From Umezawaea sp042738955 (GTDB taxonomy: Bacteria > Actinomycetota > Actinomycetes > Mycobacteriales > Pseudonocardiaceae): a stretch of DNA of 64,000 bases. Both the position numbers and the translations under genes were made by a program. The notes under the pieces were generated by a model. The model saw nothing but the letters and a program-made list of their open reading frames with translations. It did not search any database and had not been told where the DNA came from. The stretch's first letter is position 1. Every line of letters starts with the position of its first letter. The DNA lies in the NCBI RefSeq assembly GCF_042738955.1, contig NZ_JBHYHC010000005.1, positions 1 through 64,000 of the forward strand, given 5' to 3'. Below are positions 49,388 through 57,534 of the stretch, piece after piece.

Positions 49388-50389
49388 GTGCCGGTCACCA
49401 TCAGGGATGTCGCACGCCAGGCCAGGGTGTCCGTGTCCACGGTGTCCCGCGCCATCAGCGCGCCGGACCTGGTCCGCGCCGACACCAGGGAACGCGTGCT
49501 GGAGGTCGTGCGGGGACTGGGCTACCAGCCGAACCCCGCCGCCCGCAGCCTGATCACCGGGCGCACCGGGAACCTGGGCATCGTGGTCCCGGACCTGGGC
49601 AACCCGTTCTTCCCCGCCGTGCTGCTCGGCGTGCAGGCCAGGGCCCGCGAGGCGGGCGGGTCGGTGTTCTTCTGCGACAGCGGGCAGGACCCCGTGCTGG
49701 AAGAGGAGCTGATCCGCACCATGGCCCGCCAGGTCGACGGCGTGGTCGTGTGCGCGTCGGCGCTGGACGACGAGACCCTCGCCGAACTCGCGACCCTCAC
49801 CACGGTCGTGCTGGTCAACCGCGCGCTGCCCGGAGTGCCGTCGGTGCTGATGGACAGCGCTTCCGGCATGGCGGCCGTCGTGGAGCACCTCGCGGCGCTG
49901 GGGCACCGGCACTGCGCGTACCTCAACGGCCCGGTGCGGGCCTGGTCCAACCAGTTCCGCCGGACCGGCCTGCGGGAGGCCGCGCGGCGCACCGACGTCT
50001 CCCTGCACGAGCTGGGGCCCTTCGACCCGACGTTCGCCGGTGGCGCGCAAGGCGTCGACGCCGCGCTCGCGGCCGGGGTGACGGCGATCATCGCCTACAA
50101 CGACCTGATGGCGCTGGGAGTCCTGAGCAGACTCGCGGAACTCGCCGTCAGCGTGCCGGAGCGGATCAGCGTCACCGGTTTCGACGACATCCTCTACGCG
50201 GCGATGTGCGGCCGTCCCCTCACGACGGTCGCGATGCCCGCCGAGGCCGCGGGCCGCGCGGCCGTCGAACTCCTGCTCGACCGGCTCGACCACACCGACG
50301 GAGCGCCGGGTCCCGCGCTCCGGGAACTGCCGACCTCGTTGGTCATCCGGGCTACGACCGCTCCGCCTGCCGGACCAGCCCACCGCTGA
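49388..50389 (+). CDS. LacI family transcriptional regulator
   Basis: LacI-type regulator of 333 residues: helix-turn-helix TIRDVARQARVSVSTVSRAI near the N-terminus and a periplasmic-binding-like domain (VVPDLGNPFFPAVLLGVQ). GTG 49388 has GAGAGGAG at good spacing, whereas the ATG at 49361 has none. No sugar or transport gene is adjacent, so its target is unknown; it may act in trans or on itself. Confidence 0.87.
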   Translation: MPVTIRDVARQARVSVSTVSRAISAPDLVRADTRERVLEVVRGLGYQPNPAARSLITGRTGNLGIVVPDLGNPFFPAVLLGVQARAREAGGSVFFCDSGQDPVLEEELIRTMARQVDGVVVCASALDDETLAELATLTTVVLVNRALPGVPSVLMDSASGMAAVVEHLAALGHRHCAYLNGPVRAWSNQFRRTGLREAARRTDVSLHELGPFDPTFAGGAQGVDAALAAGVTAIIAYNDLMALGVLSRLAELAVSVPERISVTGFDDILYAAMCGRPLTTVAMPAEAAGRAAVELLLDRLDHTDGAPGPALRELPTSLVIRATTAPPAGPAHR

Positions 50390-50472
50390 GACCTCCGACC
50401 ATCCCCCCGCGCTTCCGGACTCCGCCTTCGGAGGTGCTCACGGGCCGACAGCCGTACGACTACGCTGCGTGC

Positions 50473-52467
50473 GTGACGTTCAGCGGATTCGACCCGGAAC
50501 TGCTGGGCCAGCTCCGCGCGGCGGGCGCGCTGCGCGAGCAGACCTACCTGCTGCAACGGGTGATCCGCTCGATCGAGCCCGCCACCCTCCTCAGCCAGCA
50601 CGCCGCCACCGTGGCCGGGCTGGCCGCCGAACTGCCCCGCACGCACGCCGCGCTGCTCAGCTACAGCGTCCTCGGCCAGCCGAAGGGCAGGCTGCTCAAG
50701 GCGTTGTGCCTCAACGCGGCCGCCGCCGTCACCCGCGCCGCCTCGGCCACCGCGCACCAGCCGTTGGTGCACTTCACCCACGCGCTGGCGGAGATCGTGG
50801 ACTCGGTCGGCTACCACCAGGACGAGAAGCAGGGCCGGATCGAGGCCGCCGCGTTCGCCGCGCGGCTGGAGACCCTCATCGCCGAGCTGCCGAAGCTGCT
50901 GTGGACGCTGTTCCTCGACTCGTGGCACGCGGAGGCGACCTCGCCCGCCCGGTGGGCGCGGCTGGACCAGATCAGCGACGAGGTGGCCTGCCTGGTCGCC
51001 GCGACCGACCGCGACCCGGACACCCTCCAGCAGGAGCTGACCCACACCCTGGCCAAGCACGGCGCCGACCCGGCCGCGATCTGGCAGACCCTGAACCCGG
51101 ACCGCGTGCGCCACCACGTGGCCTGCGTCGTGCACGGGGCGGGCGAGCTGTCCGGTCTGGCGGCGCTCGACCCGACCGCCCGCCAGTGGGCGACCGGCAA
51201 GCCGGAGAAGCTCGGCTGGGGTCCCGCCCGCGACCGCCTCCGCCAGTTCCTCACCACCGTGCCGACGTCGTCGACGACGTGCGTGGTGGCCGTGGACGTG
51301 GAGGCCGTGGACAAGGCCAGCGCCGCCCGCCTGGCCCGCCGCCGCGTCACCGAGCTGCTCGACCAGTACGTGGCGGGCCACCGGCTGCTGACGATCTCGC
51401 TCGACCCGCGGATGCTCGTGACCCGCGCGGGCACCGTGCGCAGCGACGAGCTGACGCCGCGCCGCTCCACCGTCCACCGCGCGTACCCGCTGGTGCAGCG
51501 CTGGCCCCGTGGACTCCGCGAAGGCCTGCGCATGGCCCACCTCGCCCGCACCACCGACTCCCCGCTCACGGCCGCCGCGCTGTCGTGGGCCGCGCTGGAA
51601 GCCTGCGGTGTCAACGAGAAGGCGTCGCAGCTCGCCGGAGTCCTCGCGCTGCAAGCGCTGCGCCAGCAGGTCGTCGAGACCCACCAACTGCTGCACCAGT
51701 CGGCGACGGCTGCGGACAAGCACGCCCGCAGCCGGGTCGGCACCACGCACCGCCGCGTCGTGAGCCTGCGCAAGGCCGTCGACCGCTGCGCCCCCGACCA
51801 CCCCGAGCACACCCGGCTGCGCACCGCGCTTGCCGCCGCCGAGGCCCGCCACGACGAGGCCCAGCACCGGCACGCGGACCTGTCCGCCACCCTGCACGAA
51901 CCGCTCGCCGTGGTCGCCCGGTACGCCACCCTCGACGACCACAAGTACCTCCTGGACGTGAACCGCTGGGTGGACGTCCTGCTGCCCGCGCGCGACGGCG
52001 ATGTGCCAGACCTGCTGGACGCCAGGGCCGCCGTGCGCGACCTGCTCCCCCACGTAGCCCCGCTCGCCGCCCGCCAGGTCACCGACTGGCAGGGCAGGCT
52101 GGCGTCCGCGGGCGGCTGCGCCCGCTGGCTGGTCGTGACGCAGGAACGCATGCGCTCGCTGCTCGACGCCCTCTACAGCGCCCGCAACCTCGCGCTGCAC
52201 TCCGGGGTGTTCCAGGCGACAGGTGACGTGGTGCTCGGCTTGGGCGGCCTGATGGTCGTCGACTTCACCCTCGAGGTGCTCGGCAACTGGTACCGCAACG
52301 CCACCGGACCGGACGCGGACGCGTCCCCGGTGGAGGTGGTGCGGGAACTGGCGTCCCGCCAGGAAAGCCTGTGCGCCCGGCTCCGCGACGCCCGCGGCGC
52401 GGCCCACCCGCTCAACGTGGAGTGGTTGACCAGCCCCAGCACCGCGGGCGCGTGGGACCGCGCCTAG
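50473..52467 (+). CDS. uncharacterised protein with HEPN-type motif
   Basis: Protein of 664 residues that I do not recognise as a named family. It is mostly helical, rich in alanine, leucine, arginine and histidine, with a possible coiled region around residues 400-480. Near the C-terminus YSARNLALHSGVF contains Rx4H (R571, H576) preceded by a long helix, which is the form of a HEPN ribonuclease active site. No signal peptide or membrane helix. TACGCT at 50461-50466 suggests a leaderless mRNA starting at the GTG. It stands alone, 84 bases after the LacI gene. HEPN proteins serve as toxins, antiviral RNases or scaffolds; which applies is unknown. Confidence 0.7.
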   Translation: MTFSGFDPELLGQLRAAGALREQTYLLQRVIRSIEPATLLSQHAATVAGLAAELPRTHAALLSYSVLGQPKGRLLKALCLNAAAAVTRAASATAHQPLVHFTHALAEIVDSVGYHQDEKQGRIEAAAFAARLETLIAELPKLLWTLFLDSWHAEATSPARWARLDQISDEVACLVAATDRDPDTLQQELTHTLAKHGADPAAIWQTLNPDRVRHHVACVVHGAGELSGLAALDPTARQWATGKPEKLGWGPARDRLRQFLTTVPTSSTTCVVAVDVEAVDKASAARLARRRVTELLDQYVAGHRLLTISLDPRMLVTRAGTVRSDELTPRRSTVHRAYPLVQRWPRGLREGLRMAHLARTTDSPLTAAALSWAALEACGVNEKASQLAGVLALQALRQQVVETHQLLHQSATAADKHARSRVGTTHRRVVSLRKAVDRCAPDHPEHTRLRTALAAAEARHDEAQHRHADLSATLHEPLAVVARYATLDDHKYLLDVNRWVDVLLPARDGDVPDLLDARAAVRDLLPHVAPLAARQVTDWQGRLASAGGCARWLVVTQERMRSLLDALYSARNLALHSGVFQATGDVVLGLGGLMVVDFTLEVLGNWYRNATGPDADASPVEVVRELASRQESLCARLRDARGAAHPLNVEWLTSPSTAGAWDRA

Positions 52468-52558
52468 CCGTTCGGCCCACCGGAAGGACCCGAACGCCGG
52501 TCCGGCACGCCTGTCCCCGCCGCTAGGCTCGAGCGCGGATGCCTTGGGGGGTAACGGG

Positions 52559-53023
52559 ATGAAGAAGCTCGCGCACGTCGCAGGCGTGCTCACGCTGACC
52601 GCGGGACTGCTCACCGCCGTGTTCGCCGGGTCGGCGAGCGCGTGCAGCTGCCCGCCGGGCGGCGAGGGCGAGAAGTTCCAGCGGGCCGACCACGTGTTCT
52701 CCGGGCTGGTGCTCGCGAAGGTCCTGGAAGCCGGTGACCCGAGCACCTCGCTGGACGACCTCAACCGGTTCGTCCTGCTGGTGGGCACCGAGTACAAGGG
52801 CAGGGTGCCGCGCGTGGTGAGCGTGACGAGCGCCGTCCAGGGGGCGACGTGCGGCGTGGAGATGCTGGAACGGCGGCGCTACGTCGTGTTCGCCACCGGC
52901 GACGCCGCGGACCGGCGGGTGGAGGCCACGCTGTGCGGCGGCACCCGGCTCGCCGACAGCGGGCCGCCGGTCACCACCACGTCGACGCCGGTCACGACCA
53001 CCTGCGCCACCGCAACGTCCTGA
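52559..53023 (+). CDS. secreted TIMP/netrin-like protein
   Basis: Exported protein of 154 residues. It has a Sec signal peptide (MKKLAHVAGVLTLTAGLLTAV then FAGSASA) and a predicted mature N-terminus starting CSCPPG. An N-terminal C-x-C directly after cleavage plus further cysteines (TCGVEM, TLCGG) is the pattern of TIMP-like NTR domains; in animals it chelates metalloproteinase zinc. The C-terminus is threonine-rich. The start ATG 52559 is used because it precedes the signal peptide. Function in bacteria is unknown. Confidence 0.75.
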   Translation: MKKLAHVAGVLTLTAGLLTAVFAGSASACSCPPGGEGEKFQRADHVFSGLVLAKVLEAGDPSTSLDDLNRFVLLVGTEYKGRVPRVVSVTSAVQGATCGVEMLERRRYVVFATGDAADRRVEATLCGGTRLADSGPPVTTTSTPVTTTCATATS

Positions 53024-53026
53024 ACC

Positions 53027-53587
53027 TCAGGCCGCGATCAGCCGCCGCACCGCGTCCACGACGACCGCGCGCCGCTGCTCCCGCCCGGCCGGGGCGAGCG
53101 CGTCGAACTCGGGGTTCATCGACGACCACGACGTGCACACCGCCTGCACCAGCGCGAGCAGCGCGGCGGGCGGGTAGTGGTCGGGCAGGACGCCGTCGGC
53201 CTGCGCGCGGGCCAGGTCCGCCAGCCGGTCGCGGTTGACGCCCACGACCGCGTCCAGGTGCGCGCTGCCCGGCCGTTCCAGCCGGTACCAGACCGCGAGC
53301 CGCTGGGCGTGCGGGTTCTCCTCGAAGTAGTCGTGGAGCCGTCCCGCGTAGCCGGGCAGGTCCGCCGCGTCGAACGGCACGCGCTCCAGGAACTCGGCGA
53401 CGTGGGCGGTGAACACCGCGTCGAACAGCTGGTCCTTGCTGCCGTAGTACGCGTACAGCATCGCCTTGTTGCACCCGGCGACCTCGGCGATCCGGTTGAC
53501 CCGCGCCCCGGCGATGCCCAGCTCGGCGAACTCGGCCGTGGCTGCCTCGAGCAGGCGTTTCCTGGTGCGCTCGGCGTCTCGGATCAT
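53027..53587 (-). CDS. TetR family transcriptional regulator
   Basis: TetR-type repressor of 186 residues with N-terminal helix-turn-helix (FAELGIAGARVNRIAEVAGC then NKAMLYAYYGSKDQLF) and an all-helical ligand domain. It is convergent with the secreted-protein gene and divergent from the SDR gene at 53685. The sites at 53602-53619 and 53655-53668 lie between the two starts, so it should control both genes. Confidence 0.9.
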   Translation of the reverse strand: MIRDAERTRKRLLEAATAEFAELGIAGARVNRIAEVAGCNKAMLYAYYGSKDQLFDAVFTAHVAEFLERVPFDAADLPGYAGRLHDYFEENPHAQRLAVWYRLERPGSAHLDAVVGVNRDRLADLARAQADGVLPDHYPPAALLALVQAVCTSWSSMNPEFDALAPAGREQRRAVVVDAVRRLIAA

Positions 53588-53601
53588 GCCGCCCAGCGTA
53601 C

Positions 53602-53668
53602 CAACCAAACGGTCGGTTGACAGACGCCCCTCACGGGTGTTCCCTGGGATGTATCCAACCGGTCGGTT
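53602..53668. promoter_or_regulatory. TetR operator pair
   Basis: CGGTCGGTT occurs at 53610-53618 and again at 53660-53668, 50 bases apart. Each copy is preceded by CCAACC(AAA), making imperfect dyads (CAACC...GGTTG at 53602-53619, AACCGGTCGGTT at 53657-53668). They fit a TetR site in front of each divergent gene. Confidence 0.65.
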
Positions 53669-53684
53669 ACAAGGAGGGGCGATC

Positions 53685-54515
53685 ATGCCCAAGACCTGGC
53701 TCATCACCGGCGGCTCCCGCGGTCTAGGCCGGGAACTCGCCACGGCGGCGCTGGAGCACGGCGACCACGTCGTCGCCACCGCGCGCCGCCCGGAGCAGCT
53801 CGACGACCTGGTGGCGAAGTACGGCGACCAGGTGCGGGCGGTGGCGCTGGACGTCACCGACGCGGCCGCCGCCCGTGCCGCCGTCGACACGGCCGTGAAC
53901 GCGTTCGGCTCGCTCGACGTGGTGGCGAACAACGCCGGCTACGCCAACTCCGCCCCCATCGAGGAGATGACCGACGCCGACTTCCGCGCGCAGGTCGAGA
54001 CGAACCTCTTCGGCGTCGTGAACGTCACCAGGGCCGCCCTGCCGGTGCTGCGGCGGCAGCGGTCCGGCCACTTCCTCCAGTTCTCCTCGATCGGCGGCCG
54101 CGTCGGCGGCACGCCGGGCATGGGCGCGTACCAGACCGCCAAGTACGCCGTGGAGGGCTTCTCCGAGGTCCTGCACAACGAGGTGGCCCCGTTCGGCGTG
54201 AAGGTCACGATCGTCGAGCCGGGCGCGTTCCGCACGGACTGGGGCGGCTCGTCGATGACCATGTCCCCCGTCGGCGAGGACTACGAGCAGACCGTCGGCG
54301 CGCTGCACCGCTACCGCGCCGACGCCGACGGCAAGCAGCCCGGCGACCCCGCCCGCGCGGCCCGCGTGATCGTCGACGTGGTCGCCTCGGACGACCCGCC
54401 GCTGCGCCTCCTGCTCGGCTCCGACGCCGTCCGCACGGCCGCCGAGTCGTCGGTGAAACGGGCCGCCGAAGCCGAGCGCTGGGCGGGGATCGGCAGGTCG
54501 ACGGACTACGCGTGA
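53685..54515 (+). CDS. short-chain dehydrogenase/reductase
   Basis: SDR of 276 residues. The cofactor motif is TGGSRGLG, the structural motif NNAGYA, the active-site serine is in FSSIGGRVGG and the catalytic pair is YQTAK. The RR in ATARRPEQ after strand 2 suggests NADPH. The AAGGAGG ribosome site precedes ATG 53685. Substrate unknown; it is under the divergent TetR gene. Confidence 0.9.
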   Translation: MPKTWLITGGSRGLGRELATAALEHGDHVVATARRPEQLDDLVAKYGDQVRAVALDVTDAAAARAAVDTAVNAFGSLDVVANNAGYANSAPIEEMTDADFRAQVETNLFGVVNVTRAALPVLRRQRSGHFLQFSSIGGRVGGTPGMGAYQTAKYAVEGFSEVLHNEVAPFGVKVTIVEPGAFRTDWGGSSMTMSPVGEDYEQTVGALHRYRADADGKQPGDPARAARVIVDVVASDDPPLRLLLGSDAVRTAAESSVKRAAEAERWAGIGRSTDYA

Positions 54516-54544
54516 TCGCTCGGATGTGACGTGGGCCATATCCG

Positions 54545-54573
54545 TTGCCGGGTTCGGGATTCGCGCTTAGTTT
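54545..54573 (+). promoter_or_regulatory. promoter of an orphan transcript
   Basis: TTGCCG (54545-54550) and TAGTTT (54568-54573) are spaced by 17 bases. The only thing downstream on this strand is the 13-codon ORF and a foldable segment; no larger gene follows for 2.9 kb. Confidence 0.55.
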
Positions 54574-54604
54574 GGTCGTACACGAGGAAGGAGGTGGTCC
54601 GAAG

Positions 54605-54646
54605 TTGTGTAGCTATAGGACTTTTCGTGAGGTGTCCGTCCGCTAG
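54605..54646 (+). CDS. 13-codon ORF with extended Shine-Dalgarno
   Basis: AAGGAGGTGGTCC (54588-54600) matches the complement of the 16S rRNA 3' tail except at one base. Four bases later TTG (54605) opens a 13-residue frame, MCSYRTFREVSVR, closed by TAG at 54644. The stretch is less GC-rich than its surroundings. It may be a leader or independent small peptide. The exceptionally long ribosome site and short open frame are visible; function is unknown. Confidence 0.5.
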   Translation: MCSYRTFREVSVR

Positions 54647-54676
54647 GACCGCCCGTTAGGGACCCTTTCCGGAGCG

Positions 54677-54770
54677 GCCTGGCGAGTTCCAGGCAGGCAC
54701 CCGACCCCCGGCACCCCGAGCCCAGTCCAGCTCGGCCCGCACCCTCGGTGCGGGAACAGGTCCGGGGGTC
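54677..54770 (+). ncRNA. candidate structured RNA
   Basis: Inverted repeats stack into a compact fold: GCCTGG/CCAGGC (54677-54682, 54689-54694), then an outer stem GACCCCCGG/CCGGGGGTC (54703-54711, 54762-54770) that encloses two hairpins, CCGAG/CTCGG (54716-54720, 54731-54735) and CCCGCACC/GGTGCGGG (54736-54743, 54747-54754). This is a three-way junction. It follows the 13-codon ORF on the same strand and ends nine bases before the 3' end of the NACHT gene; it could be a sRNA, a regulatory tail or a complex terminator for either strand. Confidence 0.45.
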
Positions 54771-54779
54771 GCTCCATAT

Positions 54780-56657
54780 CTACGACCGGTTCCGGTAGGT
54801 GCGGGCCAGGTAGTCCTGAAGCCCCGCGTGGCGGAACTGGTAGACCGATCCGACCGCCCGCAGGAGCCCCAGGCGGTGGGCGTCGTCGAGGAACGGCATC
54901 AGCTTCCGCGGCAGCAGTCGGCGGCGGGACAGGGTCCCCACCGCGGCGAGGTACGCGAGCCAGGCGTGGTGGTCGCCCGCGAGGAGCCCACCGGCGACAG
55001 CCGCCCCCAGTGCCGCGAAAGCCCCGAAGGCGAGCCCTTCGACGATCCCGTACACGGCGGTGATCGTGACCAGGACCGCGAGGCCGACGAGCACGCTGAA
55101 GACCAGCAGGCGCAGCAGGTTGAGCCTCCGGTCGGCCACCAGGTGGCGCGGCGGCGAGGTCGCCTGGTCGGTCGCCGCGGGCGTCTCGGCCCACTCGGTG
55201 ATGCCCGTGCCGATCGCGTACAGCACGCTCCCGCCGAACAGGGCGGCGGCGAGCACCCACAACGGCTGTAGGCCGAGGGACGCCAGGAGCACGCCGATCG
55301 GCACGGCCGCGGACAGGTAGACGGCGGCCGTGGAGCCCACCGCCCGCAGGAGCCCGGCCAGGTCGGTCAGCCGCTGCCGGACGTGACCCGGTTCGCTCAT
55401 CGCCCACCGGTCCGCCGCGTACCCGGCCCCCATCCCCGTCGACACCCCGAACACGACACCGCCGAGCGCGCTCCCCTCGGGGATCAGCCAGGACCCGATG
55501 ACGACGAGGCTCGCGGTGGCGACCACGGCCGTGATCGCGCCGAACAGCAGGCGGAAGACGGCGGTCGGGTTGCCGGTGGTCCTGGCGAGCCGCCACCACG
55601 CCAGGTCGGTCCTGTCCCCGACGAGGTCCGCGAGGTAGCCGAGCCACCGCGTCACGTCGGCGGGCGCGTAGGCGACCTGGTGCAGCCGGACCAGCGCGGG
55701 GATCAGGGCGGCGTACAGGTGTTCGCGCAGTGCGGACGCGTCGGCGAACCTCTCCGGGTCCACCAGGTCGCGCGGGTCGGTCTGCGCGGAGGAGATCCGG
55801 ACCAGCCAGAGCCCCAGCGGCGACGAGACGACCTCCGCCAACGCCTCCGGCGGCCCGGCGGGATCGCGCAGGGCCGCGGGCACCTCGGCGACCAGACAAC
55901 GTTCCAGGTAGTCGGCGGCGGCGGACGGGGTCAGCGGATCGGGTTCGACGACCAGCGCCGCGGCCGCCGCGGCCGACCCGCGCACGGCGTTCCGGTACTG
56001 GTCCGTGCGGCAGGTGAGGATCAACCGGTCGTCGCGGTCGGAGAAGTCGTCGAGGCTCCGCAGGAGCGAGGCCAGCGCGGGTTCCGGCAACTCGTCGAGA
56101 CCGTCGACGACCGGCAGGACCCACGCCCGGTCGACGAGGTCGGTGTGCGCCGACAGGCCGTACTCCCGCGCGCCGAGCGCCGGGTAGTCGTGGACGAGGC
56201 TGTGGGCCACCCACTGCCGCACGGTCAGGAAACCGGGGTCCCACGTCGAGGCCGCCAGCAGCACCGGGACCGGGTCGTCGGGGCGGTCCTTCCGGACGTC
56301 CAGCAGGTCGCGCACCAGTTGCACGGCGAGCGTGGTCTTCCCGCTGCCCGCGTCGCCGATGATGACGAGCCTGCCCCGGAACGCCTCCACCAGCGGGCCC
56401 GGGTCGTCACCGCGGAACACCAGGTCGGGCGTGTGCCACGACACCGGCATCGACTCGGGGTTGTACAGCGTCCGGCGGATGGCCTCGTCCCGCCACTGCA
56501 CCGCCACCAGCTCGGCCAACCGCTCCCGCGCCGCCACCAGCGGCGTCCGCGGCTCGACACCGAAGTACATGATCCCCGTGTTGGCGATCCCGCCGCCGCT
56601 CGCGACCGCCGTCCCGCTGCGCCGCACCCGGCCGGAGAACCACCGCGGCCCGCTCAC
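54780..56657 (-). CDS. membrane NACHT NTPase (STAND family)
   Basis: Protein of 625 residues. The N-terminus has SGTAVASGGGIANTGI (about 14-29), followed by a NACHT NTPase: Walker A GDAGSGKT (101-108) and Walker B VLPVVDGLDEL (180-190) with the extra acidic residues of NACHT, then the winged-helix region. The C-terminal half has about 6-8 hydrophobic helices (360-560) and ends FRHAGLQDYLARTYRNRS. It has no leucine-rich or TPR sensor. Bacterial NACHT proteins include antiphage sensors. Start ATG 56657 overlaps the upstream stop (ATGA), so it is coupled to the small membrane protein gene. Confidence 0.88.
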   Translation of the reverse strand: MSGPRWFSGRVRRSGTAVASGGGIANTGIMYFGVEPRTPLVAARERLAELVAVQWRDEAIRRTLYNPESMPVSWHTPDLVFRGDDPGPLVEAFRGRLVIIGDAGSGKTTLAVQLVRDLLDVRKDRPDDPVPVLLAASTWDPGFLTVRQWVAHSLVHDYPALGAREYGLSAHTDLVDRAWVLPVVDGLDELPEPALASLLRSLDDFSDRDDRLILTCRTDQYRNAVRGSAAAAAALVVEPDPLTPSAAADYLERCLVAEVPAALRDPAGPPEALAEVVSSPLGLWLVRISSAQTDPRDLVDPERFADASALREHLYAALIPALVRLHQVAYAPADVTRWLGYLADLVGDRTDLAWWRLARTTGNPTAVFRLLFGAITAVVATASLVVIGSWLIPEGSALGGVVFGVSTGMGAGYAADRWAMSEPGHVRQRLTDLAGLLRAVGSTAAVYLSAAVPIGVLLASLGLQPLWVLAAALFGGSVLYAIGTGITEWAETPAATDQATSPPRHLVADRRLNLLRLLVFSVLVGLAVLVTITAVYGIVEGLAFGAFAALGAAVAGGLLAGDHHAWLAYLAAVGTLSRRRLLPRKLMPFLDDAHRLGLLRAVGSVYQFRHAGLQDYLARTYRNRS

Positions 56658-56965
56658 TCCACACCGGTGTTCGCGTCGCCACCGGCCCGCGCGTTCCCGG
56701 TGCGCTTCACCCGCGCCGACGTGGCACCGCGCACCCCCGTGTTCGCCCGCCCACCGGGCCCGGCGGTCGCGTCACCGGTGTCGGACACCACGATCCGGCC
56801 TCCGGTGCGCAACCCGGCCCACACGGCCACCCCGACCGCGGCGACGGCGGCCAACGCCGACGCGATCACCGCCACCTTGTTCGCCGAGTCCCACGACGCC
56901 ACCGCGAACCAGACACCCAGTCCCGCCGTCACCAGGCAGGTGATCACCACCACCGCACGACCCAT
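56654..56965 (-). CDS. small membrane protein sharing a motif with the NACHT protein
   Basis: Protein of 103 residues with two transmembrane helices (about 4-22 and 31-50) and a 50-residue hydrophilic tail. The tail contains two motif copies, TGDATAGPGGRANTGV and TGNARAGGDANTGV, which match SGTAVASGGGIANTGI at the N-terminus of the NACHT protein encoded next. No enzyme domain is visible. Coupled by ATGA to the NACHT gene. The shared motif suggests that the two proteins touch through it. Confidence 0.75.
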   Translation of the reverse strand: MGRAVVVITCLVTAGLGVWFAVASWDSANKVAVIASALAAVAAVGVAVWAGLRTGGRIVVSDTGDATAGPGGRANTGVRGATSARVKRTGNARAGGDANTGVE

Positions 56966-57040
56966 GCCAGCTCATCGCGCGGCCGGCCCACGGCGTGACG
57001 GTCCGCGCCGAATGTTCCACCCCACCTGGAAACGCCACAA

Positions 57041-57073
57041 CGCCGCCGAACCCGGTGAACGGGCTCGACGGCG
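57041..57073 (-). terminator. hairpin after the csbD gene
   Basis: CGCCG(CC)GAACCCG and CGGGCTCGACGGCG form an imperfect hairpin with a 4-base GTGA loop, 14 bases past the CsbD stop on the minus strand. No T-run. Confidence 0.5.
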
Positions 57074-57086
57074 TCGGAGTTGGCGG

Positions 57087-57263
57087 TCAGTCCTTGCGGA
57101 AGGCGTCCTTGACCTTCTCGGCGGCCTGCTTCAGGTCGCCCTTGGCGCGCTCGACGCGGCCCTCGGCCTGCCACTGCTCGTTGCCCGTGGCGTCGCCGAC
57201 AGCTTCCTTGGCCCGACCCTTGAGCTCCTCGGCCTTGTTGCTGATCTTGTCGTCGGCACCCAT
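57087..57263 (-). CDS. CsbD family stress protein
   Basis: Small cytosolic protein of 58 residues, lysine-, alanine- and glutamate-rich. Its sequence follows the CsbD pattern: KISNKAEELKGRAKEAVG, TGNEQWQAEGRVERAKG and a helix with lysines. CsbD proteins are induced by general stress (sigma B in Bacillus) with unknown biochemical role. GGAGAGGA lies five bases before ATG 57263. It lies upstream of the NACHT unit on the same strand, with a hairpin between. Confidence 0.9.
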   Translation of the reverse strand: MGADDKISNKAEELKGRAKEAVGDATGNEQWQAEGRVERAKGDLKQAAEKVKDAFRKD

Positions 57264-57534
57264 GACGGTCCTCTCCGCTGGCAGTACGTCCGAGCTTCGG
57301 GTACCCGCGGCGACCGGAGGTAAACGGCGAACGGCCGGTGTACTACGGTGATCGTTAGCGGTTGAAAAGCCAGCCGCAAGCCATCGGGTGTCCTCCTCCG
57401 GAGGGCACCCGTGTCAGCGAGGGACGACGGCAGTGTGCCGTTGTCGCGCGGTGGGCTTGCCTGAGCTTTCCGCTGGCCGTCTCTCGCGCACTGGCATGGC
57501 TTTCCGTGTCCCGACGTGCGAGAGGAGCCCGACT

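Noticed and set aside
50194..52797. 867-codon minus-strand frame opposite the HEPN-motif gene
   Set aside because: Repetitive Gly/Val/Arg composition typical of antisense frames; it also runs over two other genes.
54643..56244. 533-codon minus-strand frame overlapping the NACHT gene
   Set aside because: Out of phase and arginine/proline-rich; the NACHT frame carries intact Walker A and B motifs.
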